Assembly: GCA_015693905.1 (NCBI GenBank)
Contig: CP065161.1
Span: 992,001-1,056,000, forward strand
Source of the DNA: Rhodobacterales bacterium HKCCA1288
Lineage (GTDB): Bacteria > Pseudomonadota > Alphaproteobacteria > Rhodobacterales > Rhodobacteraceae
Direction of reading: 5' to 3'
DNA length: 64,000 bases
This document shows positions 30,927 to 41,316 of this stretch, piece after piece. Every line of letters begins with the position of its first letter. Within the stretch, counting starts at the first letter, position 1. A program made the translations under genes and the position numbers. The notes under the pieces were generated by a model. The model was not told the DNA's origin. It saw nothing but the letters and a program-made list of their open reading frames with translations, and did not search any database.

Positions 30927-31616
30927 TTAGTAGACATCCCCATCGCCAACGCGTTTTGAGAATTCCGTTTGCCCACCTGTGGCCAAGGTTTTGGCTTGCG
31001 CAACCCAATTATCGCGGCTGACGCGGCCCTTGAACCCTTCGAGGTTCTGATCAACCCATGCGACCTCATCCGCCGTCCAAGAGGCCACTTGGTCAAAATG
31101 GTAAAACCCTAGACGATTGAGCAACGCCTCCAGTTTCGGGCCAACGCCTTTGATCATTTTCAGATCATCCGCGCCCGAGGCGCGCGCGGCGCTCAAGGCG
31201 GCAGGGCGCGTGCCTGCGCCTGTCGTGGCCGCAGGCGCGGCGGCTTTGGCAGGCGCTTTGGGTTTTGCTGCGGCTTTGGATTTTGCCGCTGCTTTTGGCT
31301 TGGGGGCGGCTTTAGGTTTTGCAGCAGGTTTTGTGGTTGCGGATGCTGCAGGTGCCGCCGCCTTCGGGGCCGCGGGTTTTGGCGTTGCGGGCTGTGGCGC
31401 AGACACACTCTTATTGGCGGGCTCAGGCAAGCTGCGACACAGCGTGAGCATCAAAAACAATCCCACACCAACTGCCACGATCACGGCCGCAAACACGGCT
31501 TGCATAAAGCTCCAATCACCAAGGACTGCCACAAGCACCCCTGCAAATGCGCCGACCAATGCCGCCAAGCCCCATGACACAGCTGCACAGGTCAAACCCC
31601 CTGAATTCTCGCTCAT
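30927..31616 (-). CDS. membrane protein with Ala/Lys/Pro linker and C-terminal helix-hairpin-helix domain
   Basis: A 229-residue protein with three parts: two membrane helices in residues 10-60, a long Ala/Lys/Pro-rich linker (about 70-140) and a C-terminal domain with a helix-hairpin-helix motif (LKMIKGVGPKLEALLNRLG, about residues 153-171) followed by a conserved FDQVASWTADEVAWVD segment. Such proteins sit inside rhodobacterial nuo clusters and are often annotated vaguely as NADH dehydrogenase-related; the HhH domain is a typical nucleic-acid-binding fold. The function is unknown. Placed between nuoE and nuoF, bounded by terminators on both sides. Confidence 0.78.
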   Translation of the reverse strand: MSENSGGLTCAAVSWGLAALVGAFAGVLVAVLGDWSFMQAVFAAVIVAVGVGLFLMLTLCRSLPEPANKSVSAPQPATPKPAAPKAAAPAASATTKPAAKPKAAPKPKAAAKSKAAAKPKAPAKAAAPAATTGAGTRPAALSAARASGADDLKMIKGVGPKLEALLNRLGFYHFDQVASWTADEVAWVDQNLEGFKGRVSRDNWVAQAKTLATGGQTEFSKRVGDGDVY

Positions 31617-31692
31617 TTATTTTCCCCCGTCTGATCGTAGATTTTTGATCACTGATTTCGACATGCGCCTGTCGCGCCTTAATGCCCCGCAA

Positions 31693-31743
31693 CTTACCCT
31701 ATCTTTTCACATATAAAAAACATCTTTTCATGGGGTAAGATGT
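31693..31743 (-). promoter_or_regulatory. terminator/antiterminator-like leader upstream of the HhH gene
   Basis: On the minus strand ACATCTT pairs with AAGATGT (7-base stem, 31720-31743) followed by six T at 31715-31720, a small intrinsic terminator. The overlapping CTTACCC (31733-31739) can instead pair with GGGTAAG (31693-31699), disrupting it. The two stems are mutually exclusive, the pattern of an attenuator, just 80 bases before the HhH gene start. It could also be a second terminator backing up the one after nuoE. Confidence 0.45.
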
Positions 31744-31772
31744 AAAAAACCCGCCATAAAAGCGGGTTTTTT
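31744..31772. terminator. bidirectional terminator after nuoE
   Basis: AAAAAACCCGC pairs with GCGGGTTTTTT around a 7-base loop, with A and T runs in both directions. For the minus strand it ends nuoA-nuoE. Confidence 0.92.
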
Positions 31773-31807
31773 GTGGAATTGATCCGAATTTTACGTGGTT
31801 CAGCCGC

Positions 31808-32665
31808 TTATTCGCTCGACTTTGGCTTGCGCGATGTGGGCTTTGCTGCCGCCTTTTTGGCGGCTGGTTTCTTCGCAGCAGGCTTTTTCGCAGGGGCTTT
31901 CTTCGCCGCATTTGCGGGTTTAGGCCGCGCGGCCTCCTTGGGAAGGCCAGCCGATGACTGCTTACCCCAAGGGGCCAGCAATGGCACCTCGGTGCCATCA
32001 ATCCGCTTGACCGTATCACCGATATCCGCCGCCAATCGCGCGGAGGCATTCAGCGGATCGCGGCCCTTTTCATGTGCGGCCAAACTGGTCAGACCCGATG
32101 CAGGCTCGGATGTGTAGCGGCCATTTTGTGGCCCCGGTGTCGGCACCTTGCCTGCCGACAATTCATCAATAATCTCAGACAGGCGCGCCGCCGTCAGGTC
32201 TTCGTAATAGTCCTTGCCGATCTGCGCCATCGGCGCGTTGGAACAGGCGCCCAAACATTCGACCTCTTCCCACGAAAACTTACCATCTTTCGACAGCTCA
32301 TGCGGGTTGGGGGCAATTTTCTCGCGGCAAATGCCAATCAAATCTTCCGCGCCACAGATCATGCAGGAGGTGGTGCCGCAAACCTGAATGTGCGCCACGC
32401 TGCCCACGGGCTGCAATTGGAACATGAAATAGAAGGTCGCGACTTCCAAGGCACGGATATAGGCCATGCCGAGCATATCAGCGACATATTCAATCGCAGG
32501 CTTGCTGAGCCACCCTTCCTGTTCTTGTGCGCGCCACAACAGGGGAATAATCGCCGAAGCCTGACGTCCTTCGGGATATTTGGTGATCTGCGCCTGAGCC
32601 CATGCCTGATTTTCAGGGGTAAAGGCAAAGCTATCTGGCTGTTCCGAATGAAGGCGTCTGAGCAT
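31808..32665 (-). CDS. nuoE: NADH-quinone oxidoreductase subunit E with extended tail
   Basis: The 24 kDa-type subunit with [2Fe-2S] cluster N1a. Ligands are visible in [10 protein letters not shown] and [13 protein letters not shown] at 32665 gives [17 protein letters not shown], the family start; TTG at 32683 is unlikely. The protein is about 285 residues, around 100 longer than the E. coli subunit, because of a C-terminal extension that ends in a Lys/Ala/Pro-rich repeat tail. Fe-S position and order agree with nuoE. Confidence 0.96.
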   Translation of the reverse strand: MLRRLHSEQPDSFAFTPENQAWAQAQITKYPEGRQASAIIPLLWRAQEQEGWLSKPAIEYVADMLGMAYIRALEVATFYFMFQLQPVGSVAHIQVCGTTSCMICGAEDLIGICREKIAPNPHELSKDGKFSWEEVECLGACSNAPMAQIGKDYYEDLTAARLSEIIDELSAGKVPTPGPQNGRYTSEPASGLTSLAAHEKGRDPLNASARLAADIGDTVKRIDGTEVPLLAPWGKQSSAGLPKEAARPKPANAAKKAPAKKPAAKKPAAKKAAAKPTSRKPKSSE

Positions 32666-32693
32666 CGTAAAGTTTTCCGTCAACAGGTTGAAC

Positions 32694-32712
32694 GCGGCGG
32701 TGATCCCGCCGC
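32694..32712. other. GC-rich hairpin between nuoD and nuoE
   Basis: GCGGCGG / CCGCCGC with a 5-base loop in the 66-base gap. No T tract on the minus strand. A possible mRNA stability or processing element like the one between nuoJ and nuoK. Confidence 0.5.
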
Positions 32713-32731
32713 TGCAAAGGCCGATACAGGA

Positions 32732-33955
32732 TCAGCGGTCAATCTCACCAAACACAACATCAAGCGACCCAAGAACAGCAGAAACATCCGCCAATTGGTG
32801 GCCGCGGCATAGGTGATCCATCGCCTGAAGATGCGCAAATCCAGGGGCGCGGATCTTAGAACGGTAAGGTTTGTTGCTGCCATCAGAAACCAGATAGACA
32901 CCAAACTCACCTTTCGGGGCCTCGACCGCGGCGTAAATTTCGCCCTCAGGGACGTGGAAGCCCTCGGTGTAAAGTTTGAAGTGATGGATCAGCGCCTCCA
33001 TCGAGGTTTTCATCTCACCGCGTGAGGGCGGGGTGATCTTGCCGCGTGCCAGAACATCGCCCTGATTTTCAGGCATTTGCAACTTGGCACAAGCTTGGCG
33101 GATGATCGAAATGGATTGGCGCATTTCCTCCATGCGGCACAGATAGCGATCATAACAATCGCCATTCTTGCCCACAGGGATTTGGAATTCGAACTCGTCA
33201 TAGCATTCATAAGGCTGCGCGCGGCGCAAATCCCATGCCAAACCAGACCCGCGCGCCATAACCCCCGAGAATGCCCAGTTTTGAATATCTTCTTCTGTCA
33301 CAATGCCAATATCGACATTGCGCTGTTTGAAGATGCGGTTTTCGGTCAAAAGCCCGTCAATATCTGACAATACGCGCGGGAAGTCCTGCGCCCATGTATC
33401 GATATCCGCAATCAATTCAGGGGGCAGGTCTTGGTGCACGCCACCGGGGCGGAAATAGGCTGCGTGCAAACGCGCACCACAGGCGCGCTCGTAGAACACC
33501 ATCAGCTTTTCGCGCTCCTCAAAGCCCCAAAGGGGTGGCGTCAGTGCGCCCACATCCATCGCCTGCGTGGTTACGTTCAGCAAATGGTTCAAGATACGCC
33601 CGATCTCGCAGTAGAGAACACGGATCAACTGGGCGCGGCGCGGCACCTCGACACCTGTCATACGTTCGATCGCCAAGCACCATGCGTGCTCTTGGTTCAT
33701 CGTGCCAACGTAATCCAAACGGTCGAAATAGGGCAGGTTTTGCAGATAGGTGCGGCTTTCCATCAGCTTTTCTGTGCCGCGATGCAAAAGACCAATATGC
33801 GGATCGCAGCGCTCGCAAATCTCGCCGTCCAATTCTAGCACCAAACGCAACACGCCATGCGCGGCGGGGTGTTGTGGCCCGAAATTGATATTGAAATTGC
33901 GAATTTTCTGCTCGCCTGTCAGCGCGTCTTCAAATCCTTTGGAGCCGTCCATCAT
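32732..33955 (-). CDS. nuoD: NADH-quinone oxidoreductase subunit D
   Basis: The 49 kDa-type quinone-site subunit, 407 residues. It carries [26 protein letters not shown] and [15 protein letters not shown], and ends DVVFGEIDR. This is a stand-alone NuoD, not the CD fusion of E. coli. Its ATG overlaps the nuoC stop by 4 bases. Confidence 0.98.
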   Translation of the reverse strand: MMDGSKGFEDALTGEQKIRNFNINFGPQHPAAHGVLRLVLELDGEICERCDPHIGLLHRGTEKLMESRTYLQNLPYFDRLDYVGTMNQEHAWCLAIERMTGVEVPRRAQLIRVLYCEIGRILNHLLNVTTQAMDVGALTPPLWGFEEREKLMVFYERACGARLHAAYFRPGGVHQDLPPELIADIDTWAQDFPRVLSDIDGLLTENRIFKQRNVDIGIVTEEDIQNWAFSGVMARGSGLAWDLRRAQPYECYDEFEFQIPVGKNGDCYDRYLCRMEEMRQSISIIRQACAKLQMPENQGDVLARGKITPPSRGEMKTSMEALIHHFKLYTEGFHVPEGEIYAAVEAPKGEFGVYLVSDGSNKPYRSKIRAPGFAHLQAMDHLCRGHQLADVSAVLGSLDVVFGEIDR

Positions 33956-34575
33956 TTCTGCGCCTCCTTGGCTTGGTCTGCCTTCTCATCCCCGGGCAGC
34001 ACATATTGCGCGCCCTCCCATGGGCTCATGAAATCAAATTGGCGGTATTCCTGAACCAGTTTTACAGGCTCGTAGACCACACGCTTAAGCGCTTCGTCAT
34101 AGCGCAGCTCGACATAGCCAGTGGTCGGGAAATCCTTGCGCAACGGATGACCGCGAAAGCCGTAATCGGTCAAAATGCGGCGCAGATCGGGATGGCCTGT
34201 AAAAAGAATGCCGAACATATCGAACACTTCACGCTCGAACCAATTCGCCGATGGGTGAATCGACACGATGGAGGGGGCCATCTCATCCTCGCGCAGCGCC
34301 GCTTTAAGGCGGATGCGCTGATTTTGATACATGGACAAGAAATGCCAGACCAAATCAAAACGCCGCTCCCGACCGGGGTAATCCACAGCGGTCACATCGA
34401 CCAAGGTCGAGAAGGCGCAATTGCGGTCGAGTTTCAAGAATTCCACGAAAGCCAACAGATGGGCCAAGGAGACCTCGACCGTCAATTCGCCGCGTGTGAT
34501 GGTGCTGCCCATCACGGCTTCGGGCTGCTTTTCGGCCAGATAGTTCGCCAATTCTTGCAAGGCCTGGTCGCTCAT
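33952..34575 (-). CDS. nuoC: NADH-quinone oxidoreductase subunit C
   Basis: The 30 kDa-type subunit of the peripheral arm, about 207 residues. The family signature is visible: [19 protein letters not shown] and [22 protein letters not shown] at 34575 follows an AAAGAGAG-type site. It is a separate gene overlapping nuoD by 4 bases. Confidence 0.98.
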   Translation of the reverse strand: MSDQALQELANYLAEKQPEAVMGSTITRGELTVEVSLAHLLAFVEFLKLDRNCAFSTLVDVTAVDYPGRERRFDLVWHFLSMYQNQRIRLKAALREDEMAPSIVSIHPSANWFEREVFDMFGILFTGHPDLRRILTDYGFRGHPLRKDFPTTGYVELRYDEALKRVVYEPVKLVQEYRQFDFMSPWEGAQYVLPGDEKADQAKEAQK

Positions 34576-34623
34576 TGCGTCACTCTCTTTTTGGTTCGGG
34601 CGCTTTGCGCCCAAAAATGCGCC

Positions 34624-35513
<890 letters not shown>

Positions 35514-35771
35514 GATGCTCTCCCTCGGTTGTCAGGAACCGTGGCAAAGGGTGTCCGGTCAGCGCAGGGTCTAGCGCCAAGCCTTGAAGTGGTCAACCGA
35601 TGCGCGCGCATTGCGCACGTTTTGTCGCTGCTTTTTTCAACCAAAGGCCCGAGTTTCGTGCAAATTTATGCCGCAAGGCGCAGATTGCGCTAACCCTATG
35701 TTGCGCGACACCTGCATCGGGCGGTATGTCTAGGCCGAACGACAAGCCCCCATGGGGCTAAATGAGGGACT

Positions 35772-38021
35772 ATGCCAGAGCGCACGGAAACCGAGAGCCG
35801 CAAATTGCTGCGCCGCCTGCAAGCCAGTTTGGCCGAAGCAGGCGCAGGACAGGAGCGACTTGACCGTATCACCCATCTGATCGCCGATTCGATGGGCACG
35901 GAGGTATGCTCGATTTACCTGCTGCGTGATTCTGACACCCTCGAGCTTTGCGCGACCGAGGGCTTGGCCCCAGAGGCTGTTCACGTCACCCGAATGCGCC
36001 TTGGCGAGGGTCTGGTGGGGCGCGTTGCCCGCGATGCCCGCCCCATTAACACCCCCAACGCCCCCGCTGCGCGTGGATTTCGCTATATGCCTGAGACGGG
36101 CGAAGAGCGGTATTCCAGTTTCTTGGGCGTGCCGATCCAACGCTTAGGAGAACGGCTTGGCGTTTTGGTTGTGCAATCGAAAGAGGCGCGCAGCTATTCG
36201 GAAGATGAACTCTATGCCCTAGAGGTTGTCGCGATGGTTCTGGCTGAAATGACAGAACTTGGTGCCTTTGTCGGTGAGGGCGAGGCATTATCTGCCCGTC
36301 ACCAATCGCAGGTGATGATCCGTGGCGGCGTCGCGCAAGAGGGCGTGACCGAAGGTGCGGTTTACTTGCACGAACCGCGCGTGGTCGTCACCCGCCCCGT
36401 GGCGGATGACCCAGAGGCCGAACAAGCCCGCCTATCGGATGCAATCGCCACGCTGCGCCAATCAGTTGATCAGCTTTTGACCCGTATGGACAACGATGAC
36501 AGCGAGGAACGCCAAGTTCTCGAAGCCTATCGCATGTTCGCCAATTCGCGCAGTTGGATCAAACGGATGCAAGAGGACATTGCGCGCGGCCTGTCGGCCG
36601 AAGCCGCCGTTGAGAAAGAACAATCCGCCGCCCGCGCACGGCTAGAAACTGTGCCTGATGCCTATTTGCGCGAACGTTTGCAGGATTTAGACGACCTTTC
36701 AAACCGTCTTTTGCGGATTTTGACAGGTCAAGGCGGCGACACGGGCGCGGAAATGCCCGAACATCCGATTCTCGTGGCGCGCAACATTGGGCCAGGGGAA
36801 TTGTTGGATTATGGCCGCCGCCTTAAAGGGGTGGTGCTTGAGGAGGGATCGGTTGGAAGTCATGCGGCGATTGTGGCCCGCGCCCTTGCGATTCCGCTGA
36901 TCATCAATGCCAAACGTATTACAACCGAGGCGTTGAACGGTGACCCGATTTTGGTCGATGGCGAGCAGGGTATCGTGCATTTGCGGCCCGAAGAAAATGT
37001 GGCCAAGGCGTTTCGCGATAAAATCGCCATGCAGGCCGCGGCCCAAGAACGCTATGCCTCGATCCGTGACAAACCCGCTGAGACGCTTTGTGGCACGCGT
37101 ATCACGCTTGAGATGAATGCGGGCCTTATGGCGGATCTTCCCTCCCTGCCCTCCTCTGGTGCGGAAGGGGTGGGGTTGTTTCGCACGGAATTGCAATTTC
37201 TAACCCGCAACCAAGTGCCACGGCGCGGGGAATTGGCCGCGCTTTATTCCCGCGTCATGGATGCAGCAGGCGGCAAGCGCGTGGTGTTTCGCACGCTTGA
37301 TATTGGCTCGGATAAGGTGCTGCCCTATATGAAGCGGCCAGAAGAACCAAACCCCGCCTTGGGGTGGCGCGCGATCCGCGTGGGTCTTGATAAACCGGGC
37401 GTTATGCGGATGCAGTTGCAGGCCCTAATCCGCGCGGCACAAGGCCGCCCTCTTTCGGTCATGTTCCCCTTTGTGGCCCAACTCGAAGAATTCACCGAGG
37501 CCCGTGATCATCTGTTGCGCGAAATGGATCGCGAAGCGGCCTTGGGACATATCTTGCCCGAAACTCTTAAAATCGGGGCAATGCTGGAAACCCCAAGCCT
37601 TGCTTTCGCACCGCGCCAATTTTTTGAAATGGCTGATTTTGTCTCAATCGGCGGCAATGACCTTAAGCAGTTCTTCTTCGCCGCTGACCGCGAGAACGAA
37701 CAGGTGCGCCGCCGCTATGACACGCTCAACGTCAGTTTCTTGAATTTCCTAGAAATGATCGTCACGCGCTGCGCGGAAACTGAAACCGATTTGTCATTTT
37801 GTGGCGAGGATGCAGGCCGCCCCCTTGAGGCGTTGTGCTTTGCCGCGATGGGGTTGCGCAAATTGTCGATGCGCCCCGCCTCCATCGGCCCCGTCAAAAG
37901 CCTCTTGCGGCGGGTTGATTTGCGCGAATTGCGGGCCGTGATCCGCGAAGCGCAGGCAACAGGGGCGATGAGCGTGCGCAGTGCGGTTGCAAACTGGCTC
38001 GCTCATCAAAACGGCCATTAG
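35772..38021 (+). CDS. ptsP: phosphoenolpyruvate--protein phosphotransferase, nitrogen PTS (EI-Ntr)
   Basis: The first enzyme of the regulatory nitrogen phosphotransferase system. A 749-residue protein with a GAF domain at residues about 15-160, then enzyme I: the active-site histidine in GSVGSHAAIVARALAIP, the PEP-binding GVGLFRTELQFL and FRTLDIGSDKVLPYM blocks, and the catalytic Cys in LSFCGEDAGRP. ATG at 35772 follows a GAGGGA site. It is divergent from nuoA. No HPr or EIIA gene is adjacent. Confidence 0.97.
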   Translation: MPERTETESRKLLRRLQASLAEAGAGQERLDRITHLIADSMGTEVCSIYLLRDSDTLELCATEGLAPEAVHVTRMRLGEGLVGRVARDARPINTPNAPAARGFRYMPETGEERYSSFLGVPIQRLGERLGVLVVQSKEARSYSEDELYALEVVAMVLAEMTELGAFVGEGEALSARHQSQVMIRGGVAQEGVTEGAVYLHEPRVVVTRPVADDPEAEQARLSDAIATLRQSVDQLLTRMDNDDSEERQVLEAYRMFANSRSWIKRMQEDIARGLSAEAAVEKEQSAARARLETVPDAYLRERLQDLDDLSNRLLRILTGQGGDTGAEMPEHPILVARNIGPGELLDYGRRLKGVVLEEGSVGSHAAIVARALAIPLIINAKRITTEALNGDPILVDGEQGIVHLRPEENVAKAFRDKIAMQAAAQERYASIRDKPAETLCGTRITLEMNAGLMADLPSLPSSGAEGVGLFRTELQFLTRNQVPRRGELAALYSRVMDAAGGKRVVFRTLDIGSDKVLPYMKRPEEPNPALGWRAIRVGLDKPGVMRMQLQALIRAAQGRPLSVMFPFVAQLEEFTEARDHLLREMDREAALGHILPETLKIGAMLETPSLAFAPRQFFEMADFVSIGGNDLKQFFFAADRENEQVRRRYDTLNVSFLNFLEMIVTRCAETETDLSFCGEDAGRPLEALCFAAMGLRKLSMRPASIGPVKSLLRRVDLRELRAVIREAQATGAMSVRSAVANWLAHQNGH

Positions 38022-38024
38022 GCC

Positions 38025-38774
38025 CTAGCTGCGCAGCGCAGGCAGCCCAACGCCTGTCGACTCAAACCCCCCATCCGCAGCCAGTATTTGGCCAGAGATG
38101 TAGCTCGCTTTTTCACTGCACAGGAAGCAGATCGCTTCGGCAATCTCACGCTCGGACCCATAACGATTGAGCGGGATCGCATCATGATAGGCAGCGATGA
38201 TGGCGGGCGAATGGACCGCAATCGACAATTTCGTGCGCACAGGGCCAGGGCAGACGCAATTCGAACGAATGCCGTATTCGCCCAATTCCGCCGCCTGCTG
38301 TTTGGTCAGATGAATAACAGCCGCCTTGGTCGTGCCATAAGCCACCCGCAAGGTTGACGCCCGAAGACCGGAAATCGACCCAATATTGACAATCGCGCCT
38401 TGGGTTTCCTTTAGCGCAGGCGTCATCGCCTGTGACATCAGAAAAACGCCATCTAAATTGGTCGCCATGACACGGCGCCATGTTGGGAAATCGCATTCTT
38501 CAATCGGCCCAAATTCCGCGACACCTGCATTATTCACCAAAGCATCCACGCGCCCCATTTTGGCGCTGATCTGGGTTGCCAGTTCTGCCACAGCCTCAGG
38601 GTCTGAGACATCGCAGACAAACCCTAGGGCCCCATCACGCGGGGTCGCTGTCGCATCAAGTTCGGCCGCATCGCGATCCACCATCGCAACTCGCCAGCCC
38701 ATCTCAAGGAAAAGATCCGTGGTGGCCAATCCGATACCGCGCGCGGCCCCCGTTACAATCGCTACTTTGCTCAC
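38025..38774 (-). CDS. SDR-family oxidoreductase divergent from acuR
   Basis: A 249-residue short-chain dehydrogenase. The Rossmann motif TGAARGIG lies at residues 8-15, NNAG follows at about 83, and the catalytic Ser plus YGTTK (YxxxK) are intact. The start is GTG at 38774 behind a GGGAGGG site, not the upstream ATGs. It is divergent from acuR and shares the operator region, so an oxidoreductive step in DMSP/acrylate or 3-hydroxypropionate metabolism is possible but only inferred. Confidence 0.88.
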   Translation of the reverse strand: MSKVAIVTGAARGIGLATTDLFLEMGWRVAMVDRDAAELDATATPRDGALGFVCDVSDPEAVAELATQISAKMGRVDALVNNAGVAEFGPIEECDFPTWRRVMATNLDGVFLMSQAMTPALKETQGAIVNIGSISGLRASTLRVAYGTTKAAVIHLTKQQAAELGEYGIRSNCVCPGPVRTKLSIAVHSPAIIAAYHDAIPLNRYGSEREIAEAICFLCSEKASYISGQILAADGGFESTGVGLPALRS

Positions 38775-38878
38775 CCGTTTGTCCCTCCCTTTATGTTGGC
38801 TTTGCCGTGGCATCCTGACGGGTTCCACGCCCTTGGCAAGCGGAATTTATGCCACCTGAAAAATGAGGGCTTTTATTA

Positions 38879-38896
38879 TTAGACCAAGCCGTCTAA
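38879..38896 (+). promoter_or_regulatory. candidate AcuR operator
   Basis: Perfect inverted repeat TTAGAC - 6 bases - GTCTAA, 10 bases before the acuR start codon. A TATTAT element (38874-38879), a possible -10 box, abuts it. TetR-family proteins bind such dyads, and AcuR represses acuR-acuI-dddL in Rhodobacter sphaeroides until acrylate releases it, so autoregulation is a reasonable inference. Confidence 0.65.
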
Positions 38897-38906
38897 GAAA
38901 TACCGC

Positions 38907-39584
38907 ATGAGCTTAGCCGATGTGACATATGACGCCCCCAAACGCCGTGGCCGCCCCGCTACTGCGCCCCAAGACGCGGCCACCTATCAGCGATTGATCC
39001 GCGCAGGGTTGGTGCATCTTACAGAGCGGGGTTATTCTGCGGTCGGGCTTGATATGATCCTCACGCATGCCCGTGTGCCAAAGGGCAGTTTCTATCATTA
39101 TTTTCCCAACAAGGCCGCCTTCGGTCGCGCCGCCATCGCAGCCTATCGCGCCTATTTCGTGGCAAAGATGGAACGCCATTTGGGCGATGACAGTCTCGCC
39201 CCGCTTGCCCGTGTCGCAGCCTTTGCAGCGGCGGCTGAGGCGGGCATGGCCCGTCATGGCTTTCGGCGCGGATGTTTGATTGGCAATTTGGGCCAAGAAA
39301 TGGGCGCATTGCCCGAAGAATTTCGCGCCGATCTCATTGCGACCTTGGAAGATTGGCAAGCCCGCTTGGCGCGGGTTCTACAGCTTGCCCAAAATCAGGG
39401 CGAGATATCCCCCCATCACAACCCCGCCGATCTGGCGCAAATGTTCTGGATCGGATGGGAAGGCGCCGTTTTGCGGGCCAAATTGGAACGCGGGCCTGCG
39501 CCCTTGCGCCTGTTTGCAGCGCAATTTCTTGCACAGCTTAACACCACCCCAAAAGGAGATGCCCCATGTTCGATGCCATCGTAA
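38907..39584 (+). CDS. acuR: TetR-family repressor, AcuR-like
   Basis: A 225-residue regulator. The N-terminal helix-turn-helix ([31 protein letters not shown], about residues 43-73) is clear, followed by a variable ligand domain. Directly upstream of acuI and dddL, overlapping the acuI start by 19 bases; this order is the acrylate-utilisation operon of Rhodobacter, in which AcuR is relieved by acrylate. The symbol rests on family and context. Confidence 0.88.
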   Translation: MSLADVTYDAPKRRGRPATAPQDAATYQRLIRAGLVHLTERGYSAVGLDMILTHARVPKGSFYHYFPNKAAFGRAAIAAYRAYFVAKMERHLGDDSLAPLARVAAFAAAAEAGMARHGFRRGCLIGNLGQEMGALPEEFRADLIATLEDWQARLARVLQLAQNQGEISPHHNPADLAQMFWIGWEGAVLRAKLERGPAPLRLFAAQFLAQLNTTPKGDAPCSMPS

Positions 39585-40561
39585 TCAGCAAAGAGGATGA
39601 TCAGCAAAGCGTGGCCTTGCGCCAAATCGCCAAGGAAGACTTGCCCGAGGGGGATGTTTTGGTCGAAGTGGCTTGGTCAACCTTGAATTACAAGGACGCG
39701 CTCGCCATCACAGGGGCCGCGCCAGTGGTGCGCAGTTTTCCGATGGTTCCCGGCATTGACCTATCGGGCATCGTCCGTGAAAGCGCCGATCCGCGCTATA
39801 ATCCTGGCGATCGGGTGGTCTTGAACGGATGGGGTGTTGGTGAAAAACATTGGGGCGGTTTGGCGCGTTTCGCGCGCCTCAAGGGTGATTGGTTGGTTCC
39901 ACTTCCCGATGGTGTCAGCCTGCGTCAAGCGATGGAGATCGGCACGGCAGGATATACCGCGCAGCTCTGCGTCAGCGCCTTGTTGAAGGCCGGTCTCACT
40001 CCAGAGGCGGGCGAGGTCGTGGTCACAGGGGCCGCGGGCGGTGTTGGCAGTGTTGCCGTGGCCCTTTTGGCGGCGAAAGGATTTACTGTCTGTGCGGTCA
40101 CGGGCCGCGCCGAGGAAGAAGCCTATCTTAAATCCTTGGGCGCAAGCGAAATCCTGCCGCGAGAGGAATTCGCAGGCAAACCCCGCCCCCTCGACAAGGA
40201 GCGTTTCGCAGGTGCGGTCGATGTTGCGGGCAGCACCGTCTTGGCCAATGTTATCTCGAAAATGAAATATCGTGGGCTTGTCGCCGCTTGTGGCCTTGCC
40301 GCAGGCATGGATTTGCCAAGCTCAGTCGCGCCCTTCATTTTGCGCGGGGTCAGCCTATTGGGGGTCGACAGTGTCATGGTGCCGCGCGATGAGCGGATTG
40401 ATGCATGGGCGGCCTTGGCCAAAGATTTGGATATGAGCAAATTGGCGGCAATCGCCCATGAAATGGCCCTTGAAGATGTCATCGCAGAGGCGCCAAAATT
40501 TCTTGAAGGTAAAATCCGCGGCCGCGTGGTTGTGCCTTTGAATGCGGCACTGGCCGAGTAG
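39566..40561 (+). CDS. acuI: acryloyl-CoA reductase AcuI
   Basis: A 331-residue zinc-independent medium-chain reductase (MDR) that converts toxic acryloyl-CoA to propionyl-CoA with NADPH. The YhdH/AcuI pattern is visible: [42 protein letters not shown] and [13 protein letters not shown]. It overlaps the end of acuR and is 20 bases before dddL, so it belongs to the operon. This step detoxifies the acrylate released by DMSP cleavage. Confidence 0.93.
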   Translation: MFDAIVISKEDDQQSVALRQIAKEDLPEGDVLVEVAWSTLNYKDALAITGAAPVVRSFPMVPGIDLSGIVRESADPRYNPGDRVVLNGWGVGEKHWGGLARFARLKGDWLVPLPDGVSLRQAMEIGTAGYTAQLCVSALLKAGLTPEAGEVVVTGAAGGVGSVAVALLAAKGFTVCAVTGRAEEEAYLKSLGASEILPREEFAGKPRPLDKERFAGAVDVAGSTVLANVISKMKYRGLVAACGLAAGMDLPSSVAPFILRGVSLLGVDSVMVPRDERIDAWAALAKDLDMSKLAAIAHEMALEDVIAEAPKFLEGKIRGRVVVPLNAALAE

Positions 40562-40581
40562 GCCCCAAAAGGATAGCAGCT

Positions 40582-41295
40582 ATGACAGATCCCCTTGCCC
40601 CGTTGGCGCTTGAGGTTGAGGCCCCAAAGCGGCTGATGGCCTTTCCAAATTGGGTCTATCTCTTGCGCGAGTTTGAGGCGCTTTACAGGCGCGGCTCGGC
40701 GGGGGGATCAAAACCAATCCGCAGTCACCGAAAACGGGTGCGTGAAGGCATCTCGCAGGTATTTGACACAAATCCCGTGGTGATGCCGCGCGGGCCGTTG
40801 CTTAAACCCGTCACCGACCATTTGCCGCGCGCCCTTGATCTGGGCGAGCGGGGTTTGGTCGCGGGACTGTCGCGCGCGCTGTCGCGGGTCGCAACCGAAC
40901 TGACATGGGAATACGGCTATGAGAAAGTGCCAAAGGCTTTGGCGCAGAAATATGCCTATTGTGAGATATTGGGGCCGCGCGGGCCGATCTATTCTGAAAA
41001 GATGATCTTGGGCTTTGTTCTCTTTGCCCCCCGCACCACTTACCCGCAACACAGCCATGCGGAAATTGAAGAAAGCTATATCTCGGTCGCGGGCGATTGG
41101 TCTGAAAACGAGGTCGCAGTTCACGCGCCAGGCTCGTTAATCCTAAACCGCCCCGGTGACGAACATCGGATCACAACGGCGGATCTTGATCCCTGTCTGT
41201 TGGCTTATGCATGGCTTGGGCCTGAGAGCAAACTTTCAAGCCCAGGGATGAAGCTTTCCGCGACAAGAAAAGCCCGTATTGAAGCGGGCATATAA
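40582..41295 (+). CDS. dddL: dimethylsulfoniopropionate lyase DddL
   Basis: A 237-residue cupin-type DMSP lyase that cleaves DMSP to dimethyl sulfide and acrylate. The metal-site motif is YPQHSHAEIEESY at residues 154-166, giving His157, His159, Glu163 or 161 and Tyr166 as likely ligands, with a second His195 in GDEHRI. No signal peptide, cytoplasmic by prediction. Following acuR-acuI, the genes form the acrylate/DMSP module known from Rhodobacter sphaeroides and marine Roseobacters. The exact metal is not readable. Confidence 0.93.
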   Translation: MTDPLAPLALEVEAPKRLMAFPNWVYLLREFEALYRRGSAGGSKPIRSHRKRVREGISQVFDTNPVVMPRGPLLKPVTDHLPRALDLGERGLVAGLSRALSRVATELTWEYGYEKVPKALAQKYAYCEILGPRGPIYSEKMILGFVLFAPRTTYPQHSHAEIEESYISVAGDWSENEVAVHAPGSLILNRPGDEHRITTADLDPCLLAYAWLGPESKLSSPGMKLSATRKARIEAGI

Positions 41296-41316
41296 AAAGG
41301 CATTCGAGGTTAAATC

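Noticed and set aside
35514-35771. FNR-type box (TTGA-N6-TCAA) upstream of nuoA
   Set aside because: The closest match TTGA-N5-TCAA has wrong spacing, so no FNR site is called.
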